Shown here in pieces: positions 18,333 through 29,786 of a stretch of DNA of 64,000 nucleotides. This DNA is from Paraburkholderia bannensis (GTDB taxonomy: Bacteria; Pseudomonadota; Gammaproteobacteria; Burkholderiales; Burkholderiaceae). A model generated the notes under the pieces. It had not been told where the DNA came from. It ran no database searches and saw only the letters and a list, made by a program, of their open reading frames with translations. A program made the translations under genes and the position numbers. The DNA lies in assembly GCF_014200455.1 (NCBI RefSeq), contig NZ_JACHBW010000002.1:496001-560000 (forward strand), written 5' to 3'. Position 1 is the first letter of the stretch. Every line of letters begins with the position of its first letter.

Positions 18333-18368
18333 AAAAAAGGGCGCCGTTCGCGAGAACGGCGCCCTTTT
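18333..18368. terminator. bidirectional terminator, maiA / ftsY
   Basis: An 11-bp perfect stem (18339-18349 / 18354-18364) with a GCGA loop, six A on the left and four T on the right. It serves maiA (plus) and ftsY (minus). Confidence 0.9.
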
Positions 18369-18395
18369 GACTTCAGCGCAACGGCGGCGTGCGGC

Positions 18396-19529
<1,134 letters not shown>

Positions 19530-19817
19530 GATCTGGTGTGGTGGGGTCGCGTTGCGGGTCTGACCGAGGGACGGTCATCGACGTCGAAGATGCGGGCAAC
19601 GCGTGGAAAACACAGCATTTTATCAGGCGGCTCCGGGCGCGTCGCCGCGACGGGCCTGGAGCGTGCGCGACGGCCATTTGCGGCGGGCGTGCAAGCGGCG
19701 CTGCGGCGTTCGCGCGCCCTTGTGGTAACGTTCGCGCAATAGTGCACCGGCGGTGCACCGGCGCGCTTAAGCACCTGCAAGCGCGCACAACCGAAATTAT
19801 TCATCTAGCAGAATCGC

Positions 19818-20483
19818 ATGGCCCGTTCCTCTATCCTGCGCCCCCAAAGCGCCAAGTCCGCTGCAAAGCACGACGCCAGGCCCGCCCCGAAGGCCGCGGT
19901 CAAGGCGCCCGTCAATGCGCCGCATTCGATCCGCATCATCGGCGGCGAGTGGAAGCGCACGCCGCTGCCGGTGCTCAATCTCGACGGCCTTCGGCCCACG
20001 CCCGATCGCGTGCGCGAGACGCTGTTCAACTGGCTCGGCCAGCAACTCGATGGCCTGCGTTGTCTCGATCTGTTCGCGGGCAGCGGCGCGCTGGGTTTCG
20101 AGGCCGCGTCGCGAGGCGCGGCGCGCGTCGTGATGGTGGAGCGCAACGCGCGCGCCGCCGCCCAGTTGCGCGCCAATCAGGCGCGCCTGGGCGCAAAGAT
20201 GATCGAAATCGCCGAGGCCGATGCACTGCGTCTGGCCGCGAACCTCGCACCGGGTTCGTTCGATGTGGTGTTCCTCGATCCGCCATTCGGCGACGAGGCG
20301 CTGCTCACGCGCTCGCTCGAACTGGTCGCGCCGATCGTCGCCGCCGACGGCTGGCTCTATGTGGAATCCGGCGGACCGGTAGACCCGGCCTCGACACCCG
20401 CGCTGGCGGGCTGGAGCGTGGTGCGCGAGGGCAAGGCGGGGGCCGTCCGCTATCATTTGCTGCAGCGCGAAAATGAGGAATAA
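19818..20483 (+). CDS. rsmD: 16S rRNA (guanine(966)-N2)-methyltransferase
   Basis: SAM-dependent methyltransferase that modifies G966 of 16S rRNA during 30S assembly. The 221-residue protein carries a basic Ala/Lys N-terminal extension (about 1-35), the substrate segment GLRPTPDRVRETLFNWL, the SAM loop DLFAGSGALGFEAASRGA and the catalytic DPPF in FLDPPFGDEA. It is followed by coaD and fdx on the same strand, a common beta-proteobacterial arrangement. Confidence 0.95.
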   Translation: MARSSILRPQSAKSAAKHDARPAPKAAVKAPVNAPHSIRIIGGEWKRTPLPVLNLDGLRPTPDRVRETLFNWLGQQLDGLRCLDLFAGSGALGFEAASRGAARVVMVERNARAAAQLRANQARLGAKMIEIAEADALRLAANLAPGSFDVVFLDPPFGDEALLTRSLELVAPIVAADGWLYVESGGPVDPASTPALAGWSVVREGKAGAVRYHLLQRENEE

Positions 20484-20603
20484 TGCGCGTTCGATAACGA
20501 AGCGGGCGGGCGTCATCCGGCGTCACGCAGGCACTCGCGCAAGCCGCGCAGATCGAAACGCGGCGTGGCAATGCGCCCCATTTCTGTTGAGAGGAGAAGC
20601 CTC

Positions 20604-21104
20604 ATGGTAGTCGCCGTGTACCCCGGTACGTTCGATCCGCTCACGCGCGGTCACGAAGATCTCGTGCGGCGCGCATCGAGCATTTTCGATACGCTGGTGG
20701 TCGGCGTGGCCGACAGCCGCAACAAGAAGCCGTTCTTCACGCTCGACGAGCGGCTCGAAATTGCCCACGAGGTGCTCGGCCATTATCCGAATGTGCAGGT
20801 GATGAGTTTCAAGGGCCTGCTCAAGGATTTTGTGCGCAGCAACAATGCGCGCGTGATCGTGCGGGGCCTGCGCGCCGTGTCGGACTTCGAGTACGAGTTC
20901 CAGATGGCGGGCATGAACCGCTACCTGCTGCCGGACGTCGAAACCATGTTCATGACGCCGTCGGATCAATACCAGTTCATCTCGGGCACCATCGTGCGCG
21001 AAATCGCCCAGTTGGGCGGCGATGTCAGCAAGTTCGTGTTTCCTTCGGTGGAAAAGCGTTTGCAGGACAAAGTCGCGGCGCTCAATAGCGCAGCAAAGCC
21101 CTGA
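20604..21104 (+). CDS. coaD: phosphopantetheine adenylyltransferase
   Basis: Transfers AMP from ATP to 4'-phosphopantetheine in the penultimate step of CoA synthesis. The 166-residue protein starts [20 protein letters not shown] with the nucleotidyltransferase T/HxGH signature (GHED) and has [16 protein letters not shown] and the C-terminal [10 protein letters not shown] segment. GAGAGGAG precedes the ATG at 20604; an ATG 39 bases upstream in frame lacks a ribosome site. Confidence 0.97.
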   Translation: MVVAVYPGTFDPLTRGHEDLVRRASSIFDTLVVGVADSRNKKPFFTLDERLEIAHEVLGHYPNVQVMSFKGLLKDFVRSNNARVIVRGLRAVSDFEYEFQMAGMNRYLLPDVETMFMTPSDQYQFISGTIVREIAQLGGDVSKFVFPSVEKRLQDKVAALNSAAKP

Positions 21105-21147
21105 CGCTATCGCGGGTCAGGCAAAAGGCAGGGCCGCGGCGCTATAA

Positions 21148-21438
<291 letters not shown>

Positions 21439-21460
21439 GGTTTTCACGACTGGAAAAAGG

Positions 21461-21486
21461 AAACGCGCCCGAGGGCGCGTTTTTTT
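21461..21486. terminator. bidirectional terminator, fdx / hisC
   Basis: Stem AAACGCGCC/GGCGCGTTT (21461-21469 / 21474-21482) with a four-base loop, T-run to 21486 and an A-rich left flank. It lies between the convergent fdx and hisC. Confidence 0.88.
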
Positions 21487-21509
21487 ATGGCTCGGCGCGG
21501 TAGGGAACG

Positions 21510-22586
21510 TCAGGCGACGATGGCCTTGAGCGCCGCGACGAGCGTGTCGCATTCGGCGTCTGTGCCGACCGAAATACGCAGATGCTGGTTGATGCGCGGG
21601 GCGTTGAAGTGGCGCACGAAGATCTCCTGCTCGCGCAGTTTCGCCGAGATCGTCGCCGCGTCGTGCTGCGGATGCTTCGCGAACACGAAGTTCGCCGCCG
21701 ACGGCACGACTTCGAAGCCCAGCGCTTCAAGCGAGGCAACGAGGCGCGCGCGGCTGTCGATCACACGCTGGCAGGTCGACTCGAAGTAGGCATGGTCTTC
21801 ATAGGCCGCCGTGGCCGCCGCCTGGGCGAGCCGGTCGAGCGGATAGGAGTTGAAGCTGTCCTTCACGCGGTTGAGCGCGTCGATCAGATCGGCGTGGCCG
21901 AATGCGAAGCCTACGCGCATGCCCGCGAGCGAGCGCGACTTCGACGTCGTATGCACCACCAGCAGGTTCGGATAGCGATCGATCAACGCAATGGCCGATT
22001 GCGCGCCGAAATCCACATACGCTTCGTCGACGATCACCACCGAATCCGGATTGCCCGCGACCAGACGCTCGACGTCGGCGAGCGGCAGAACGTGGCCGGT
22101 TGGCGCGTTCGGATTCGGGAAAATCACGCCGCCGTTCGGGCGGTTCTGCGCGAGATAGTCGTCGACGCAGATCGTGAATTGCGCGTCGAGCGGCACCGTC
22201 TCGAATTCAATCTGGTAAAGGCGCGCGTAGGTCGGATAGAAGCTGTAGCTGATGTCGGGGAAAAGCAGCGGCTTGTCGTGCTTGAGGAGCGCCTGGAATG
22301 CGTGTGCGAGCACTTCGTCCGAGCCGTTGCCGACAAACACCTGGTTCGGTTGCAGGCCGTGATGCGCGGCCACGGTGGCGCGCAGGCCCTTGGCGAGCGG
22401 ATCGGGGTAACGGCGCAGCGCTTCCGCATGCTCGCCCAGTTCGGCGCGGATCGCGTCGAGTACGCGCGGCGAAGGCGGGTAGGGATTCTCGTTGGTGTTC
22501 AGTTTGACCGGGTGCGCGAGGGCCGGCTGCTCGCCGGGCACGTAGGGCACGAGGCGGTGGACGATGTCACTCCAGAAACGACTCAA
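21510..22586 (-). CDS. hisC: histidinol-phosphate aminotransferase
   Basis: PLP-dependent fold-type I aminotransferase, 358 residues, that converts imidazole acetol-phosphate to histidinol-phosphate. Visible are [41 protein letters not shown], the VDEAYVDF aspartate, and the PLP lysine in [16 protein letters not shown]. It lies apart from any his operon, so it is probably a second HisC paralogue; related enzymes can also act on phenylpyruvate or tyrosine. It is followed on the minus strand by no close gene but by the shared terminator. Confidence 0.93.
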   Translation of the reverse strand: MSRFWSDIVHRLVPYVPGEQPALAHPVKLNTNENPYPPSPRVLDAIRAELGEHAEALRRYPDPLAKGLRATVAAHHGLQPNQVFVGNGSDEVLAHAFQALLKHDKPLLFPDISYSFYPTYARLYQIEFETVPLDAQFTICVDDYLAQNRPNGGVIFPNPNAPTGHVLPLADVERLVAGNPDSVVIVDEAYVDFGAQSAIALIDRYPNLLVVHTTSKSRSLAGMRVGFAFGHADLIDALNRVKDSFNSYPLDRLAQAAATAAYEDHAYFESTCQRVIDSRARLVASLEALGFEVVPSAANFVFAKHPQHDAATISAKLREQEIFVRHFNAPRINQHLRISVGTDAECDTLVAALKAIVA

Positions 22587-22655
22587 GACGCTCTCCTTGA
22601 CTTCGATAAGACTTGCGGCGCGCGGCCGCGAGTCCCGACGCAGCGCGCGCGGATT

Positions 22656-23258
22656 TCAGCCGTTGCGATGCAGCAGCATCACGGCGCGTTCGGTTTCGCC
22701 CTTCACGAAGGTGGGCATGATGGCGAGCGAGCGCTCGATCGACGCGTCGATCACATCCTGCTCCTCGCGGCGCGGCGGCTTGAGCACGAAGTTCGCCACA
22801 TCCGGCTTGGCGCCGGCGCGCGCGCCTTCGGGAATCAGATCGCGCGGATGGCCGATGCCGATGCGCAGACGCCAGTAATTCTGCGTCGACAGATGCGCGG
22901 AAATGTCCTTCAAACCGTTATGCCCGCCACTGCCGCCGCCGAGCTTGAGCTTGACGGTGCCGGGCGGCAGATCGAGTTCGTCATGCGCGACGAGGATCTC
23001 GTCGGGCAGGATCTTGAAGAAGTTCGCCACCGCGACGACCGACTGGCCCGAGCGGTTCATATACGTCTGCGGTTCGAGCAGATGCACTTCCTCGCCGTAG
23101 AGACGCGCCTTTGCGTAGTGGCCATGGAAGCGGCGCTCGTCGCGCAGGGTGGTGCCGGCTTCGCGCGCGAGCTGGTCCACGAGCCAGAAGCCCGCGTTGT
23201 GGCGCGTCGCCGTGTATTCGGCGCCCGGATTGCCGAGCCCGACGATCAACCTGATCAT
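22656..23258 (-). CDS. pth: peptidyl-tRNA hydrolase
   Basis: Recycles peptidyl-tRNA that drops off the ribosome. The 200-residue protein has [20 protein letters not shown] with the catalytic His, YMNRSGQSV, the HDELDLPPG aspartate and [12 protein letters not shown]. It follows rplY on the same strand, a widely conserved prs-rplY-pth order; an rplY terminator lies between. Confidence 0.97.
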   Translation of the reverse strand: MIRLIVGLGNPGAEYTATRHNAGFWLVDQLAREAGTTLRDERRFHGHYAKARLYGEEVHLLEPQTYMNRSGQSVVAVANFFKILPDEILVAHDELDLPPGTVKLKLGGGSGGHNGLKDISAHLSTQNYWRLRIGIGHPRDLIPEGARAGAKPDVANFVLKPPRREEQDVIDASIERSLAIMPTFVKGETERAVMLLHRNG

Positions 23259-23335
23259 GTTGGGTGTTCCGCCTGCGTGAATCGATGAATTGCTGGATCG
23301 ATCCGCAAGTGTACGGAAGAGTAGAAAAGAGTGCG

Positions 23336-23367
23336 AAAAAAAACCCGCCGGGCGAACCGCGGCGGGT
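23336..23367 (-). terminator. rho-independent terminator of rplY
   Basis: An 8-bp stem ACCCGCCG/CGGCGGGT (23343-23350 / 23360-23367) with a nine-base loop, followed on the minus strand by a run of eight T (complement of 23336-23343). It separates rplY from pth. Confidence 0.85.
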
Positions 23368-23421
23368 CACGTCGTTCCGTTTTATTCAAACGGATCGAGA
23401 GGATCGGCTGTTGCCGGCAGC

Positions 23422-24024
23422 TTATTCAGCAGCTGCTTCGCCTTCAGCAGCGGCTTGCGCGCCAGCCGGAACCGGTGCCGAAGCGACGACCGGGTTTTCG
23501 GCTTCAACGTGCTGAACCAGCGTCACGCCTGCGGGCAGGGTGATGTCCTTGGCGTGCAGCGACTGGCCGGCTTCGATGTTCGCGAGGTCGACTTCGATGA
23601 ATTCCGGCAGTTGGCCCGGCAGGCACTGGACTTCGATTTCAGCCAGAACGTGCGAGATGATCGCGCCACCCAGCTTGACTGCCGGGTTGGTTTCCTGGTT
23701 CATGAAGTGCAGGGGCACCTTCGTGTGGATCTTCTTGCTCGGGTCAACGCGCTGGAAGTCCACGTGCAGCACGAGCTGACGGAACGGGTGGTATTGCACG
23801 TCGCGCAGCAGAACCTGTTGCGACTTGCCTGCCACTTCGAGTTCGAGGATCGACGAGTGGAAAGCTTCTTTCTTGAGGGCGTGCCACAGCGCGTTGTGAT
23901 CGACTTCGATCAGTTGCGGCTCAGCGCCGACACCGTAAACGATGCCAGGGGTCTTGCCAGCGATGCGCAGGCGGCGGCTCGCACCCGTACCTTGCAGGTT
24001 ACGCTCGAAAGCGATGACTTTCAT
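23422..24024 (-). CDS. rplY: 50S ribosomal protein L25, Ctc form
   Basis: 5S rRNA-binding ribosomal protein. At 200 residues it is the two-domain CTC/general-stress type: N-terminal L25 domain (about 1-90, with [15 protein letters not shown]) and a C-terminal TL5-like beta domain (about 95-180), then an Ala/Glu-rich tail (EGEAAAE). It lies between prs and pth. Confidence 0.95.
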   Translation of the reverse strand: MKVIAFERNLQGTGASRRLRIAGKTPGIVYGVGAEPQLIEVDHNALWHALKKEAFHSSILELEVAGKSQQVLLRDVQYHPFRQLVLHVDFQRVDPSKKIHTKVPLHFMNQETNPAVKLGGAIISHVLAEIEVQCLPGQLPEFIEVDLANIEAGQSLHAKDITLPAGVTLVQHVEAENPVVASAPVPAGAQAAAEGEAAAE

Positions 24025-24198
24025 GGTGTTCTCTTTTCAATGCACTGCCCGCGACCAGGCAGTAAGTAAAACGGGGTCCTTTCGGCAAACACTTGCCAGA
24101 AGGCCCCCGACGATAACAGCACAGACCTTCGTTCGCCTGCGCTGATTACACGAAGGCGCGGCATCCTTGCGAATGCCGCGCCTGTCGCGTGAATCCTT

Positions 24199-25155
24199 TT
24201 AGCTGTCCGCGAACAGCGACATCACCGAGTCGCCGCGACGGATGCGCGAGAACGTTTCTGCCAGCAGACCGGCGCTGGTGAGCGCGCGGATCTTCGAGCA
24301 GGCACGGGCTTCTGCGCCCAGCGGAATCGTGTCGGTCACGACCAGTTCGTCGAGTTCCGAGGCTGCGATGCGCTCGCCCGCGCCACCCGAGAGAACCGGG
24401 TGCGTGGCGTAAGCGAACACCTTCTTCGCGCCGCGTTGCTTGAGCACTTGCGCTGCCTTGCAGAGCGTGCCGGCGGTGTCGACCATGTCGTCCATGATCA
24501 CGCAGGTGCGGCCTTCGACTTCACCGATGATGTTCATCACTTCGGCGACGTTTGCCTTCGGACGACGCTTGTCGATGATCGCGAGATCGCAATTCAGTTG
24601 CTTGGCGAGCGCACGGGCGCGCACCACGCCGCCAACGTCCGGCGAAACGACCAGCAGGTTCTCGTGATTCTGCTTGCGCAGATCGCCGAGCAGCACGGGC
24701 GTAGCGTAGATGTTGTCGACGGGAATATCGAAAAAGCCCTGGATCTGGTCAGCGTGCAGATCCATCGTGATGATCCGCTCGACGCCCGCGATTTCCAGCA
24801 TGTTCGCCACGACCTTCGCCGAGATGGCGACGCGCGCCGAACGGGGGCGGCGGTCTTGACGGGCATAGCCGAAGTAGGGGATGGCTGCGGTGATCCGGCC
24901 TGCGGATGCGCGTTTGAGCGCATCAACCATGATCATCAGTTCCATCAGATTGTCGTTGGTCGGAGCGCAGGTCGATTGCAGGACGAAGACGTCCTTACCG
25001 CGCACGTTTTCCTGGATTTCGACCTGGATTTCACCGTCGGAGAAGCGGCTAACCATAGCCTTACCGAGGGGAATACCGAGGATCTTGACGACTTCCTGTG
25101 CAAGCGCGGGGTTTGCGTTGCCAGTAAAAACCATCAGGCCGTCATGGCTGCTCAT
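24199..25155 (-). CDS. prs: ribose-phosphate pyrophosphokinase
   Basis: Makes PRPP from ribose-5-P and ATP for nucleotide, His and Trp synthesis. The 318-residue class I enzyme shows VMVF-type N-terminal [27 protein letters not shown], the [23 protein letters not shown] loop, and the PRPP-binding [11 protein letters not shown]. Two ATG codons are adjacent (25155 and 25158); I take the second. It lies directly behind tRNA-Gln. A 11-bp stem-loop (24154-24183) without U-tract sits between prs and rplY. Confidence 0.96.
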   Translation of the reverse strand: MSSHDGLMVFTGNANPALAQEVVKILGIPLGKAMVSRFSDGEIQVEIQENVRGKDVFVLQSTCAPTNDNLMELMIMVDALKRASAGRITAAIPYFGYARQDRRPRSARVAISAKVVANMLEIAGVERIITMDLHADQIQGFFDIPVDNIYATPVLLGDLRKQNHENLLVVSPDVGGVVRARALAKQLNCDLAIIDKRRPKANVAEVMNIIGEVEGRTCVIMDDMVDTAGTLCKAAQVLKQRGAKKVFAYATHPVLSGGAGERIAASELDELVVTDTIPLGAEARACSKIRALTSAGLLAETFSRIRRGDSVMSLFADS

Positions 25156-25219
25156 CATGCACCTGCTGCGGACTTTGGGGGGCGAGAGGAACTACTTGGG
25201 CGAACTACTTTAGAATTTT

Positions 25220-25296
25220 TGGCAGGGGAGGAAGGACTCGAACCCTCGCATGCCGGAATCAAAATCCGGTGCCTTGACCAACTTGGCGACTCCCCT
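25220..25296 (-). tRNA. tRNA-Gln (anticodon TTG)
   Basis: A 77-base cloverleaf on the minus strand. The acceptor stem is AGGGGAG/CTCCCCT, discriminator G, and CCA is encoded (complement of 25220-25222). The anticodon stem CCGGA/TCCGG encloses the loop TTTTGAT, giving anticodon TTG for glutamine. The T-arm GAGGGTTCGAGTCCTTC is normal. It sits between ispE and prs, where beta-proteobacteria usually carry tRNA-Gln. Confidence 0.97.
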
Positions 25297-25346
25297 ACAC
25301 TGAACTGCGAGCCTGACTGACCGGTAGGACGATCAGCCACGCAAAA

Positions 25347-26249
25347 CTATGACGCGAAAGTGAAGAGTGGATGCTTGTCCAGACTGGAGGTGACTGCGCT
25401 TCTCCAGTTCGGTTTTTCCGCAAGCAGTCTGGCCTGAGCCGCTTCTGCTTCGTACCGACTGGCGAATGCTGCGAAGACGCTTGCACCCGATCCGGTCATC
25501 CGCGCCGGCGCGATACTGTTTGACACATCATCAAACCATCGCAGCACTTGCGCTACTTCCGCGTATTTTCCTGCGACAACGGCTTGCATATCGTTATGGC
25601 CGAAGCTGTCTGGCCATCCCTGCTGCGTTGCTTGCTGTGCAAGAAAGAATGCTATTGTGCAGTGCTGCGTGTCACGTGTCAACTGCTTTTCAGAAAAAAT
25701 CTCGGCGGTCGGGACATGAGCTTGCGGCGTCACCACCAGGAAGTGGCGCGCGGGCAATTCCACTGCCTGCAGCGCTTCGCCAACGCCTTCTGCAAATGCA
25801 TTCTTCCCGAAGACGAAAAAGGGCACATCCGCACCCAGTTTCAACGCCAGCGCCTGCAATTCCTCGCGCGGCAGATCGAGCTTCCAGAGGCGGTTGAGCG
25901 CAAGCAGCGTGGTGGCTGCGTCCGAGCTGCCGCCGCCCAGCCCCGCGCCCATCGGCAGACGCTTTTCGATGTCGATTTCGACGCCTTGCTGCGTGCCCGT
26001 ATGTTGCTTGAGCAACGTCGCGGCGCGCACGGTGAGGTCGTGTGCGGCGGGAACGCCGTCGACTTCGGTCGTGCGCGTGATGCGGCCGTCCTGACGGCGC
26101 GTGAAATGCAGCGTATCGCCCCAATCGAGCAGTTGGAACACCGTCTGCAGATTGTGATAGCCATCGGGCCGGCGGCCCGTGATGTGGAGGAACAGATTGA
26201 GTTTCGCGGGCGCGAGGCAATCGCGCAGCGAGTCTTGAGTTTCGGTCAT
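25347..26249 (-). CDS. ispE: 4-diphosphocytidyl-2-C-methyl-D-erythritol kinase
   Basis: GHMP-family kinase of the MEP isoprenoid pathway; phosphorylates CDP-ME at the 2-hydroxyl. The 300-residue protein begins with [20 protein letters not shown] and carries the ATP loop [17 protein letters not shown] and a C-terminal [13 protein letters not shown]. It is placed between lolB (upstream) and tRNA-Gln/prs (downstream), a conserved order. Confidence 0.97.
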   Translation of the reverse strand: MTETQDSLRDCLAPAKLNLFLHITGRRPDGYHNLQTVFQLLDWGDTLHFTRRQDGRITRTTEVDGVPAAHDLTVRAATLLKQHTGTQQGVEIDIEKRLPMGAGLGGGSSDAATTLLALNRLWKLDLPREELQALALKLGADVPFFVFGKNAFAEGVGEALQAVELPARHFLVVTPQAHVPTAEIFSEKQLTRDTQHCTIAFFLAQQATQQGWPDSFGHNDMQAVVAGKYAEVAQVLRWFDDVSNSIAPARMTGSGASVFAAFASRYEAEAAQARLLAEKPNWRSAVTSSLDKHPLFTFAS

Positions 26250-26315
26250 GTTGCGTGGCGCCCGGCGAGGCGTGCGTCGAAGCGCGAGCCGGGCGCGACT
26301 CCTGGAATTGCTGGA

Positions 26316-26939
26316 TTACTGGTCGAGCACGAGTTTGATCTGCAGCGGCGGATCTTCGCGCGTGAGGTTCACGCGTTTGACGCCGGTGGCCGGCGCATCC
26401 GCGTAAGCAAGATAATCGATGTCCCAGCCGTCCTGCTCGATCTTCGAGAGGCGCTGCGGATTCTGCGGATCGAAGGTCGTGCGTGCGCGCGAGTCAGGCG
26501 CAGCGGAGGGCTGCAGCCAGTAGCGCAGCCCCTCGACCGGCAGCGCGAAGCCCATGGCCTGCTGCATCAGGGTGCTGACGTTGTCGGCGGTGAGCGGCGG
26601 TTTGTTCGGCAATTCGAGCGTGGCCTGACCCGGCGCGGACGTCACCACGGCCAGCGTCTGTCCGAGCGGATTGAGCAGTTGCAGCGTGACGGTCGAATTG
26701 GCTTCGCGCAGGTCGAAGTTGCCGTAGGCATTGCGCTGCTGGCCGTTCTGGTCGTTGTACTGGATCGCGAAACGGCCGTGATACGCGCGGCTCGTCTGCG
26801 CGGTCAGCGAAGTCGTGGCGCGCGCGGTGGACGGCTCGTGCGTCGCTTGCGTCGCGCAGCCCGCGAGGGCGAGCAGCGCGGCGGCCGCTACGCCCAGAGC
26901 CGGACGGCGCAGACCGGTGGACAGAAGGAAATTCACCAT
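26316..26939 (-). CDS. lolB: outer-membrane lipoprotein receptor LolB
   Basis: Takes lipoproteins from LolA and inserts them in the outer membrane. The 207-residue precursor has a lipoprotein signal ending in the lipobox LAGC (Cys28), then a LolB beta-barrel domain with YHGRFAIQYND, LLNPLGQTLAVV and GLRYWLQ. The ATG at 26939 overlaps the stop of the TPR gene (TGATG), so the two are coupled; a longer frame to 27056 lies inside the TPR gene. Confidence 0.93.
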   Translation of the reverse strand: MVNFLLSTGLRRPALGVAAAALLALAGCATQATHEPSTARATTSLTAQTSRAYHGRFAIQYNDQNGQQRNAYGNFDLREANSTVTLQLLNPLGQTLAVVTSAPGQATLELPNKPPLTADNVSTLMQQAMGFALPVEGLRYWLQPSAAPDSRARTTFDPQNPQRLSKIEQDGWDIDYLAYADAPATGVKRVNLTREDPPLQIKLVLDQ

Positions 26940-28798
26940 CAGAGATCGTTGACCTGGAAACGCTTGAGCGTTTTCAGGAGCGTGTCGTTGTCGGGTTCGA
27001 GCTTGCGCGCCTCGCGCCAGGCGTCGCGCGCGCCGGTCTGGTCGCCGTTCTTCCACAGCACTTCGCCCAGATGCGCGCCGATTTCGGCGTTCGGCTGCAG
27101 GCTGTAGGCCTTGCGCAGCAGCTTGATGGCATCGGCGTTGTCGCCCATGCGGTACTTGACCCAGCCCACGCTGTCCATGATGAACGCGTCGTCCGGCGCG
27201 AGCGACGAAGCCTTTTCAACCAGTCGGTCCGCTTCCGGCAGGCGCTGGTTGCGGTCCGCGAGCGAATAGCCGAGGGCGTTGTACGCCTGCGGATTATCCG
27301 GCTGGGACTTGATCAGCTTGCGCAGTTGCGCTTCCATGACTTCGTAGTGGCCGTTCTTTTCGGCGGCCATCGCGTAGTCGTAGGTGAGGTCGGGGTCGTC
27401 CGGGAAATCGGCGGTGGCCTTGGCCAGACGCGCTTCGGCTTCCGGATAGCGCTTCGCGTCAAACAGGATCGCGGCGTCCGTGCGCGCGACCAGCGCCTGG
27501 TCGCGCGGATCGTCGCTCTGAATGCTGGCGAGCTGCTTGCGCGCTTCGTCGATCTTGCCCTGACGGTCGAGCATCTGCGCGCGCGTGATCTGCGCGGGCA
27601 CGTACTGTTGGCTGCTCGGGCCGATCTTGCTGAGCCACATCTGCGCGCCCGCGTCGTCTTTTTGCTCGACGGACAGCTGCGCGAGGTAGATGTAGGCCTG
27701 ACCCGCATCCGCGCCCGGCGTTTTTTCAGCCTGTTGCGCGTACATCTGGAGGTACTTTTTCGCGTCGTCGTACTTCTTCTGCTGCACGTCGATGAGCGAA
27801 AGCGCCATCAGCGGCATCAGATCCTTCGAATCGTTCTTGTGCAGGATCTCGAACTGCTTCTGCGCATCGTCCAGACGATCCGAGGCCAGATAGGTCTGCG
27901 CGAGCGCGAGGCGTCCGTCACGCGACTTCGGATTGCTCTGCACGTACTTTTCGATCGCGGCGACGCCTTCCTTGCGCTCTTCCGGGCCCATCTGCGCGAG
28001 CATCAGCGCGGCGGGCAGGAAATCGGGCTTGATCGCGAGCGCCTGTTCGAACGACTTGCGCGCGCCGGGCACATCGTCGGCCAGCAGTTGCTGACGGCCG
28101 ATCGCGAGTTGCGCCTCCGGGCGGTTCATGTCGTTTGACAGCAGCGACTTGAGCACGTCCAGGCCGCCCGAACGGTTCGGGCCGCGCGAGAGCAGCAGTT
28201 GCAGCGACAGGATGGCCTGACCGCGGCTGTCCGCGGGCACGCGGGCCAGTTCGCGCGCGAGCAGCGGCTGCGCATCGGCGGGCTTGCCGCTCAGCACCAG
28301 CAGGGAGGCGTCGAGTTGCGCCGCGCGCTGCGAATCGGGCGCGTACTGCTGCCACAGCTGCACGGCGGTCAGCGCGTCGGTGGGGCTTTGCGCGGCGAGG
28401 GCGATTTCGGTCGCACGCTGCGCCATGCGCGGATCGTGCGTGTCGCGCGCGAGCGCGAGATAGGTCTGATAGGCGGGCGCCGGCTGGTCGCGTTGCAGCG
28501 CGACTTCGGCGGCGAGCACCTGGAAGACGATCTGGCTGGAGAGCGCGACGTTCGGCAGGTCCTTCTGCTCGTCCGCCGTGGCGGGGCCGAAGGCGTCCGG
28601 CATCGTGACGGAAGTGTCGTCAGAGTCGGGGGACGGATCCTGCGCGTACGCGCTCGAAGTGGTCATAGCCCAGGCCGCGAGTACGGCGACGCCGAGCAGG
28701 CGACGGGGTCCGAACGCACGCAGTGCCGGGATGTTGCGCAGACGCGGCGCTGCTCCAGGCAGGCGCTTCGCAAACAGCTTTACGAAAGACAGTTCCAT
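26939..28798 (-). CDS. exported tetratricopeptide-repeat protein
   Basis: A 619-residue protein with a long N-terminal signal ending near AYA/QD (about residue 53), then TPR units almost to the C-terminus, for example [52 protein letters not shown] and [21 protein letters not shown]. It is probably a periplasmic or outer-membrane-associated scaffold. It is coupled by overlap to lolB, and this TPR-lolB-ispE order is common in beta-proteobacteria, so a role in envelope assembly is plausible but not shown. It diverges from mutM. Confidence 0.85.
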   Translation of the reverse strand: MELSFVKLFAKRLPGAAPRLRNIPALRAFGPRRLLGVAVLAAWAMTTSSAYAQDPSPDSDDTSVTMPDAFGPATADEQKDLPNVALSSQIVFQVLAAEVALQRDQPAPAYQTYLALARDTHDPRMAQRATEIALAAQSPTDALTAVQLWQQYAPDSQRAAQLDASLLVLSGKPADAQPLLARELARVPADSRGQAILSLQLLLSRGPNRSGGLDVLKSLLSNDMNRPEAQLAIGRQQLLADDVPGARKSFEQALAIKPDFLPAALMLAQMGPEERKEGVAAIEKYVQSNPKSRDGRLALAQTYLASDRLDDAQKQFEILHKNDSKDLMPLMALSLIDVQQKKYDDAKKYLQMYAQQAEKTPGADAGQAYIYLAQLSVEQKDDAGAQMWLSKIGPSSQQYVPAQITRAQMLDRQGKIDEARKQLASIQSDDPRDQALVARTDAAILFDAKRYPEAEARLAKATADFPDDPDLTYDYAMAAEKNGHYEVMEAQLRKLIKSQPDNPQAYNALGYSLADRNQRLPEADRLVEKASSLAPDDAFIMDSVGWVKYRMGDNADAIKLLRKAYSLQPNAEIGAHLGEVLWKNGDQTGARDAWREARKLEPDNDTLLKTLKRFQVNDL

Positions 28799-28940
28799 GG
28801 AATTCCGTCGAATGTTTCAGTCGATTGTAACGCGCTGGCTACAATACGCGCACGACGATGACGCAAGTTACAGACCAGCCCCGCGCATCCGCCGATCGTT
28901 TCAGCCAATCTCATCACCAGCCTTTCATCTGTCGCCTGTC

Positions 28941-29771
28941 ATGCCAGAACTGCCAGAAGTCGAAGTCACCCGCAGAGGCATCGAGCCGTGGGTCGCGGGC
29001 CGCCGCGTCGAGCGCGTGGACGTGCGCAACGCGTCGCTGCGCTGGCCCGTGCCCGCCACGCTCGCCCGCACCTTGCGCGGACGCACGATTCGTTCCGTTG
29101 GGCGGCGCGGCAAGTATCTGCTGTTCGAAGTCGATGAAGGCTGGTTCATCGTGCATCTTGGCATGACTGGGACGTTGCGGGTGTTACGTAATTTTCCAAA
29201 GCCGCCCGCCGCCGAAAAGCACGATCACGTCGACTGGCTGTTCGACGACTTCACGCTGCGCTACCGCGATCCGCGACGCTTTGGCGCCGTGCTGTGGCAT
29301 CCGCGCGAGAACGGCGATGTACTGGGCCATCCGCTGCTGGCGAGCCTTGGCATCGAGCCGTTCACGCCCGCCTTCGACGGCGCGCTGCTGTTTCGCGAGA
29401 CCCGCGGGCGCAAGGTGGCGGTGAAGCAGGCGCTGCTCGCGGGCGATATCGTCGTGGGCGTCGGCAATATCTACGCGTCGGAAAGTCTTTTTCGCGCGGG
29501 CATCCGGCCGACCACGCCCGCCGGGCGCGTTTCGCTCGCGCGCTACGAACTGCTCGCCGACGCCGTGCGCGCCGTGCTGGCCTCAGCGATCGAAAAGGGC
29601 GGCAGCACGCTGCGCGACTTCGTCGGCAGCAATGGCGAGAGCGGCTATTTCCAGCTCGAATACTTCGTCTACGACCGCGCGGGCAAACCCTGCCGCGTTT
29701 GCGGCACGCCGATCAAGCAGATCGTGCAGGGCCAACGCTCCACTTATTTCTGTCCGCGCTGCCAGCGCTGA
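28941..29771 (+). CDS. mutM: formamidopyrimidine-DNA glycosylase (Fpg)
   Basis: Bifunctional glycosylase/AP lyase that removes 8-oxoguanine and formamidopyrimidines. The protein begins [16 protein letters not shown], with catalytic Pro2 and Glu3, and ends with the zinc finger [12 protein letters not shown]...YFCPRCQ; 276 residues, normal length. The H2TH region includes [17 protein letters not shown]. The start must be 28941 because Pro2 is the nucleophile; the longer frame to 28578 is not real. mutY follows 15 bases later. Confidence 0.97.
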   Translation: MPELPEVEVTRRGIEPWVAGRRVERVDVRNASLRWPVPATLARTLRGRTIRSVGRRGKYLLFEVDEGWFIVHLGMTGTLRVLRNFPKPPAAEKHDHVDWLFDDFTLRYRDPRRFGAVLWHPRENGDVLGHPLLASLGIEPFTPAFDGALLFRETRGRKVAVKQALLAGDIVVGVGNIYASESLFRAGIRPTTPAGRVSLARYELLADAVRAVLASAIEKGGSTLRDFVGSNGESGYFQLEYFVYDRAGKPCRVCGTPIKQIVQGQRSTYFCPRCQR

Positions 29772-29786
29772 CGGGCAAGCTTCTCC

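Noticed and set aside
24154-24183. 11-bp stem-loop between prs and rplY as a terminator
   Set aside because: The stem is strong but no U-tract follows on either strand, so it does not meet the standard for an intrinsic terminator; it could be an mRNA processing element.
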